Shown here: piece by piece, positions 4,616 to 7,416 of the stretch
Position numbering within the stretch: position 1 is the first letter of the stretch
Layout: each line of letters starts with the position of its first letter
From: Prevotellaceae bacterium
Lineage (GTDB): Bacteria; Bacteroidota; Bacteroidia; Bacteroidales; UBA932
NCBI GenBank assembly: GCA_031278135.1
Contig: JAITKY010000015.1
Span: 1 to 7,416, forward strand
DNA length: 7,416 nt
Reading direction: 5' to 3'
Translations under genes and position numbers: made by a program
Notes under the pieces: generated by a model
What the model was told of the DNA's origin: nothing
Database searches by the model: none
Seen by the model: the letters and a program-made list of their open reading frames with translations, nothing else

Positions 4616-6961
4616 TTATTTTCTATATGCTGCAAAAATAGCGTCGAGGCTCATGAGGTCAGTGATTAGGATTTGTCGGGGTTTGCTGCCCTCGGCCGGT
4701 CCGACGATTCCTGCGGCCTGTAATTGGTCCATTATTCGTCCTGCACGATTGTATCCCAGTGATAATTTTCGCTGTATCAGCGAAGTTGAGCCGATTTGGT
4801 TTTGTACGACGACTTTTGCAGCCTCTTCGAACATTGGGTCGATGTTTTGCATGTCGATTAGTTTTTCTGTCTCTTTTTCGTCCACGTATTCGGGTAAATC
4901 GTATGCTTCGGGATATCCGGGCTGCGACTGTATAAAATCCGTAACACGGTCAACTTCGGGAGTATCGACGAAAGCGCACTGTACGCGAATCAGGTCGGCG
5001 CCATTAGCCGAGACAAGCATATCTCCGCGTCCGATAAGCCTGTTTGCACCGGGCACGTCCAGTATTGTTCTCGAATCGACCATCGAAGTAACGCGAAATG
5101 CGATGCGCGCAGGAAAGTTAGCTTTAATCAATCCGGTTATAATGTTTGTAGTCGGACGCTGTGTAGCGATGATCAAATGCATTCCTATGGCTCTTCCCAT
5201 TTGAGCCAGACGTGCTATTGGACTTTCGATTTCTTTTCCGGCAGTCATTATAAGGTCAGCAAACTCGTCGATAACCAGAAGAATATATGGCAAATATTTA
5301 TGTCCTTTCAACGGATTCAGTCTTCTGTTGATAAATTTTTCGTTGTATTCTTTAACGTTTCTAACGCCGACCATTTTCAGCAGGTCGTAACGGTAATCCA
5401 TTTCCGTACAAAGTGATTTCAAAGTATATATCACTTTTTGCGTATCGGTTATTATAGGTTCGTTGGCGTCGGGCACTTTGGCGAGAAAATGTTTTTCGAT
5501 TTTATTATACGGTGCAAGTTCCACTTTTTTAGGATCGACCATGACGATTTTCAATTCAGCGGGATGTTTTTTGTATAGCAGCGACGTCAATATTGCGTTC
5601 AACCCCACCGATTTTCCCTGTCCTGTTGCGCCGGCGACAAGCAGGTGCGGCATTTTTGCGAGGTCGAAAGCATATATTTCGCCCAGTATTGTCTTTCCCA
5701 ACGCAACGGGCAAATCGAATTTCGATTCCTGGAATTTTACCGATTTAATAATCGACCGCATCGAAACAATATCCGGCTTTTCGTTTGGGACTTCGATTCC
5801 GACCGTTCCTTTTCCGGGCATTGGCGCAATGATACGAACTCCTGCCGCAGCAATACGTAAGGCGATATCGTCTTCGAGCCGCTTGATCTGTAAAATACGG
5901 ATTCCTTCTTTTGGCACTATCTCGTAAAGAGTAACAGTAGGACCTACTGTGGCGTAAATTTTATCGATACCTATTTTGTATTGACCGAGTATTTCTACAA
6001 TCTTGTCTTTGTTTCTTCTCAGTTCGTCATTATCAATCTTTTCGCCCAGAGTTTTATAATCTTCGAGCAAATCGACGGGCGGACGTTGATATCCCGAAAG
6101 GTCTTTTGTCGGGTCGTACAGTTCGCCTGTCAGCGATCCTTCGGGGAGGTATTCTTCTTCTATCACAGTTGGTTCGACATCTACTTTGGTGGTATGGGAC
6201 GGAATCGGCGGCATTTCGCCTTCTGGTTCTTTTGTTTTTTCTATCCCTTCATCCGTCGGTTGTATCACAGTAAAAATGTCGTCAATAATCGGTTCGTCGT
6301 ATTTTGGATGCAGCGTATCCTCTTTGAGTTCATCAAGTTCATCTGGCACAACGGGTTCCTGTTTCTTTTCTTTTTTCTTTCTTTTAAAAGAGATTTTTTT
6401 GAAAAGAGCGATAAAATTATGATACATCATCTTGATTACGTTTACGGTTTTCGGGGTAATGAAAAGACTGTATGCGACTATCGATACCAACACAAATAAC
6501 CCGGTGCCGACTGTCCCGATTTTATTTTTCAGAAATTCGAGTATAAAATTTCCGAATTTTCCTCCCAATCCGTTTCCCAACCAAACTTTGGAACTCTCTC
6601 CAACAGACAAAAACATCAATGTTACAGATAATAAAACAGAGCCAAGAATAAGAATAATCATCATTCCGGTGAATTTTTTACTCGGGCGTAATATTTGAAT
6701 ACCAATAAAAAAACAAATTACCGGGATAGCAAATGCGCCTAATCCAAACGTTGTAATCAACATTTTAGCCATTGCAAATCCTATTTCGCCAATTTTACTG
6801 TCACCGTAAGGAGATTGTTTCCATTTAAACAGATATATAAAACACGATACCAGCAAAAAAAAACTTAATGCACAAAACAGTGTGCACCAAATATATGGCG
6901 ATGCTTCTTTCCGTCTTTTATTCTCTGTTCCCATCTTTTTATTTTCCTTAACTTTTGTCAT
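4616..6961 (-). CDS. ftsK: DNA translocase FtsK/SpoIIIE
   Basis: FtsK is the septum-anchored hexameric ATPase that pumps chromosomal DNA and aids dimer resolution during division. Counting from the ATG at 6961 (781 residues), there are about four membrane segments (roughly 23-45, 63-90, 98-120, 151-168). A basic stretch (KRKKKEKK) and an acidic, proline-containing linker follow (to about 300). The motor then carries Walker A GATGQGKS (444-451), VDPKKVELA, Walker B LLVIDEFADL (561-570) and ATQRPTTNIITG. A C-terminal winged-helix gamma domain (about 709-768; QRKLSLGYNRAGRIMDQL) reads orienting DNA sequences. All parts are intact, and the length suits the short-linker FtsK type. The frame also has ATGs at 7012 and 6934. 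A -7 promoter element at 6983-6990 lies downstream of the first of these, so 6961 or 6934 is more likely. The transcript appears monocistronic. Confidence 0.96.
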   Translation of the reverse strand: MTKVKENKKMGTENKRRKEASPYIWCTLFCALSFFLLVSCFIYLFKWKQSPYGDSKIGEIGFAMAKMLITTFGLGAFAIPVICFFIGIQILRPSKKFTGMMIILILGSVLLSVTLMFLSVGESSKVWLGNGLGGKFGNFILEFLKNKIGTVGTGLFVLVSIVAYSLFITPKTVNVIKMMYHNFIALFKKISFKRKKKEKKQEPVVPDELDELKEDTLHPKYDEPIIDDIFTVIQPTDEGIEKTKEPEGEMPPIPSHTTKVDVEPTVIEEEYLPEGSLTGELYDPTKDLSGYQRPPVDLLEDYKTLGEKIDNDELRRNKDKIVEILGQYKIGIDKIYATVGPTVTLYEIVPKEGIRILQIKRLEDDIALRIAAAGVRIIAPMPGKGTVGIEVPNEKPDIVSMRSIIKSVKFQESKFDLPVALGKTILGEIYAFDLAKMPHLLVAGATGQGKSVGLNAILTSLLYKKHPAELKIVMVDPKKVELAPYNKIEKHFLAKVPDANEPIITDTQKVIYTLKSLCTEMDYRYDLLKMVGVRNVKEYNEKFINRRLNPLKGHKYLPYILLVIDEFADLIMTAGKEIESPIARLAQMGRAIGMHLIIATQRPTTNIITGLIKANFPARIAFRVTSMVDSRTILDVPGANRLIGRGDMLVSANGADLIRVQCAFVDTPEVDRVTDFIQSQPGYPEAYDLPEYVDEKETEKLIDMQNIDPMFEEAAKVVVQNQIGSTSLIQRKLSLGYNRAGRIMDQLQAAGIVGPAEGSKPRQILITDLMSLDAIFAAYRK

Positions 6962-6982
6962 TTTTCTTAATGATTGAGGCTG

Positions 6983-6990
6983 CAAAGGTA
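6983..6990 (-). promoter_or_regulatory. Probable ftsK promoter -7 element
   Basis: The minus strand reads TACCTTTGC here, matching the Bacteroidetes TAnnTTTG -7 box and identical to the hemD element. The -33 region (around 7010-7013) shows no TTTG, so only half the promoter is recognisable. A transcript starting near 6976 would exclude the ATG at 7012 and give a leader of about 15 nt to the ATG at 6961, or about 42 nt to that at 6934. Confidence 0.5.
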
Positions 6991-7103
6991 ATTGTTTTTT
7001 AAATATCGCCATTATTATTTATCAGCCATCGGATAATCAAATTGTGGCATGCAGAGAAAACAGCAAAATAAAGATGTTATTATATTACGCATATTCTGTT
7101 TAT

Positions 7104-7416
7104 TTATCGATTTAAAACTTCCATTTTGCATCCTATATTTTTTCCCGAAAAAGCAATGCACAGAAGCAATACTTTTCCGAGATACCTGTTGTAATAACGC
7201 TTTTCGTGTATCTGCGTCATTGCGGCTTTGAGCAGAGTGTCGATTTTCGTTTTGGCATGATATTTTATTTCGGCGACAACGACCATTCCGGATTGTTCCC
7301 AGACGATGTCGGAGCGTCCGAGGTTGTTTGGTTCTTCGCCGCGTATTTCGAAGCCAATCAATCGCATCCATATCAGCATCAGAGATTGATAGTAGGATTC
7401 CCGAGTTGAGTGAAGA
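7104..7416 (-). CDS. C-terminal PD-(D/E)XK nuclease domain of an AAA-ATPase-like protein (partial, cut by the right edge)
   Basis: The frame is open from the right edge and gives 103 residues to a TAA stop at 7104-7106, so only the gene's 3' end is visible. It starts STRESYYQSLMLIWMRLIGF, then shows GRSDIVWE (D36 of the visible part) and VVVAEIKY (E49, K51). These form a D...ExK nuclease triad. The closing segment (QIHEKRYYNRYLGKVLLLCIAFSGKNIG) is typical of the PDDEXK_9 domain. In that family the domain follows an N-terminal AAA-ATPase-like region, which would lie outside the window. These proteins occur in many copies in Bacteroidales genomes; their function is not established. The gene ends about 115 bp before the ftsK promoter on the same strand. 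Internal ATGs at 7379 and 7367 are not likely starts, since homology-like sequence continues upstream of them. Confidence 0.75.
   Translation of the reverse strand, partial: LHSTRESYYQSLMLIWMRLIGFEIRGEEPNNLGRSDIVWEQSGMVVVAEIKYHAKTKIDTLLKAAMTQIHEKRYYNRYLGKVLLLCIAFSGKNIGCKMEVLNR

Noticed and set aside
4653..5204. 183-codon plus-strand open frame opposite ftsK
   Set aside because: It is antisense to the conserved ftsK motor and gamma domains; the composition is Ser/Ile/Pro-rich shadow text.
7015..7371. 118-codon minus-strand open frame overlapping the PDDEXK gene
   Set aside because: Its translation is Arg-, Asn- and Cys-rich without domain character, while the overlapping frame carries a clear nuclease motif set running off the window edge.
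1..7416. CRISPR array, tRNA, rRNA, intact insertion sequence or phage genes
   Set aside because: I saw no regularly spaced repeats, no tRNA-like cloverleaf sequence, no rRNA-like sequence and no transposase or phage motifs on either strand.

Overview
This window reads as ordinary chromosomal housekeeping sequence from a member of the Bacteroidota, most likely Bacteroidales or a relative. The evidence is as follows. The DNA is AT-rich. Start codons lack clear Shine-Dalgarno sequences. Three intergenic sites match the Bacteroidetes -7 element TAnnTTTG, one of them with a well-spaced TTTG -33 box. The right edge carries the C-terminus of an AAA-ATPase/PD-(D/E)XK protein of a kind that is abundant in Bacteroidales. 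Genus and species cannot be told from the window.

Layout, left to right; all confident genes are on the minus strand, so transcription runs right to left. (1) Positions 1-423 hold no intact gene. There is a plus-strand coding-like remnant (1-291) with an in-frame TGA, a doubtful 32-codon minus-strand frame (282-380), and two inverted repeats near the end of kduI. (2) 424-1263 is kduI (5-keto-4-deoxyuronate isomerase). (3) 1320-2147 is mqnD (futalosine-pathway menaquinone synthesis). (4) 2144-3544 is a metallo-beta-lactamase/beta-CASP protein, probably an RNA-processing nuclease, whose stop overlaps the mqnD start by 4 bp. (5) 3603-4349 is hemD (uroporphyrinogen-III synthase). (6) 4350-4615 is an AT-rich spacer with the hemD promoter. 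(7) 4616-6961 is ftsK, a full-length DNA translocase. (8) 7104-7416 is the C-terminal end of a PDDEXK nuclease-domain protein that runs off the right edge.

The likely transcription units are ftsK alone, hemD alone, and beta-CASP nuclease-mqnD-kduI as one operon. The operon promoter has its -33 box in the hemD stop region. The operon mixes three unrelated functions (RNA processing, quinone synthesis, uronate catabolism), so it suggests compact genome organisation rather than one pathway. hemD and mqnD both serve respiratory cofactor supply (heme and menaquinone), but nothing in the sequence shows that they are co-regulated.

I found no CRISPR array, RNA gene, intact mobile element, or convincing undescribed system. 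The points that most deserve a second look are the interrupted remnant at the left edge, the ATGA coupling of the nuclease gene to mqnD, and the promoter that sits inside the longest ftsK frame and so moves its start codon.
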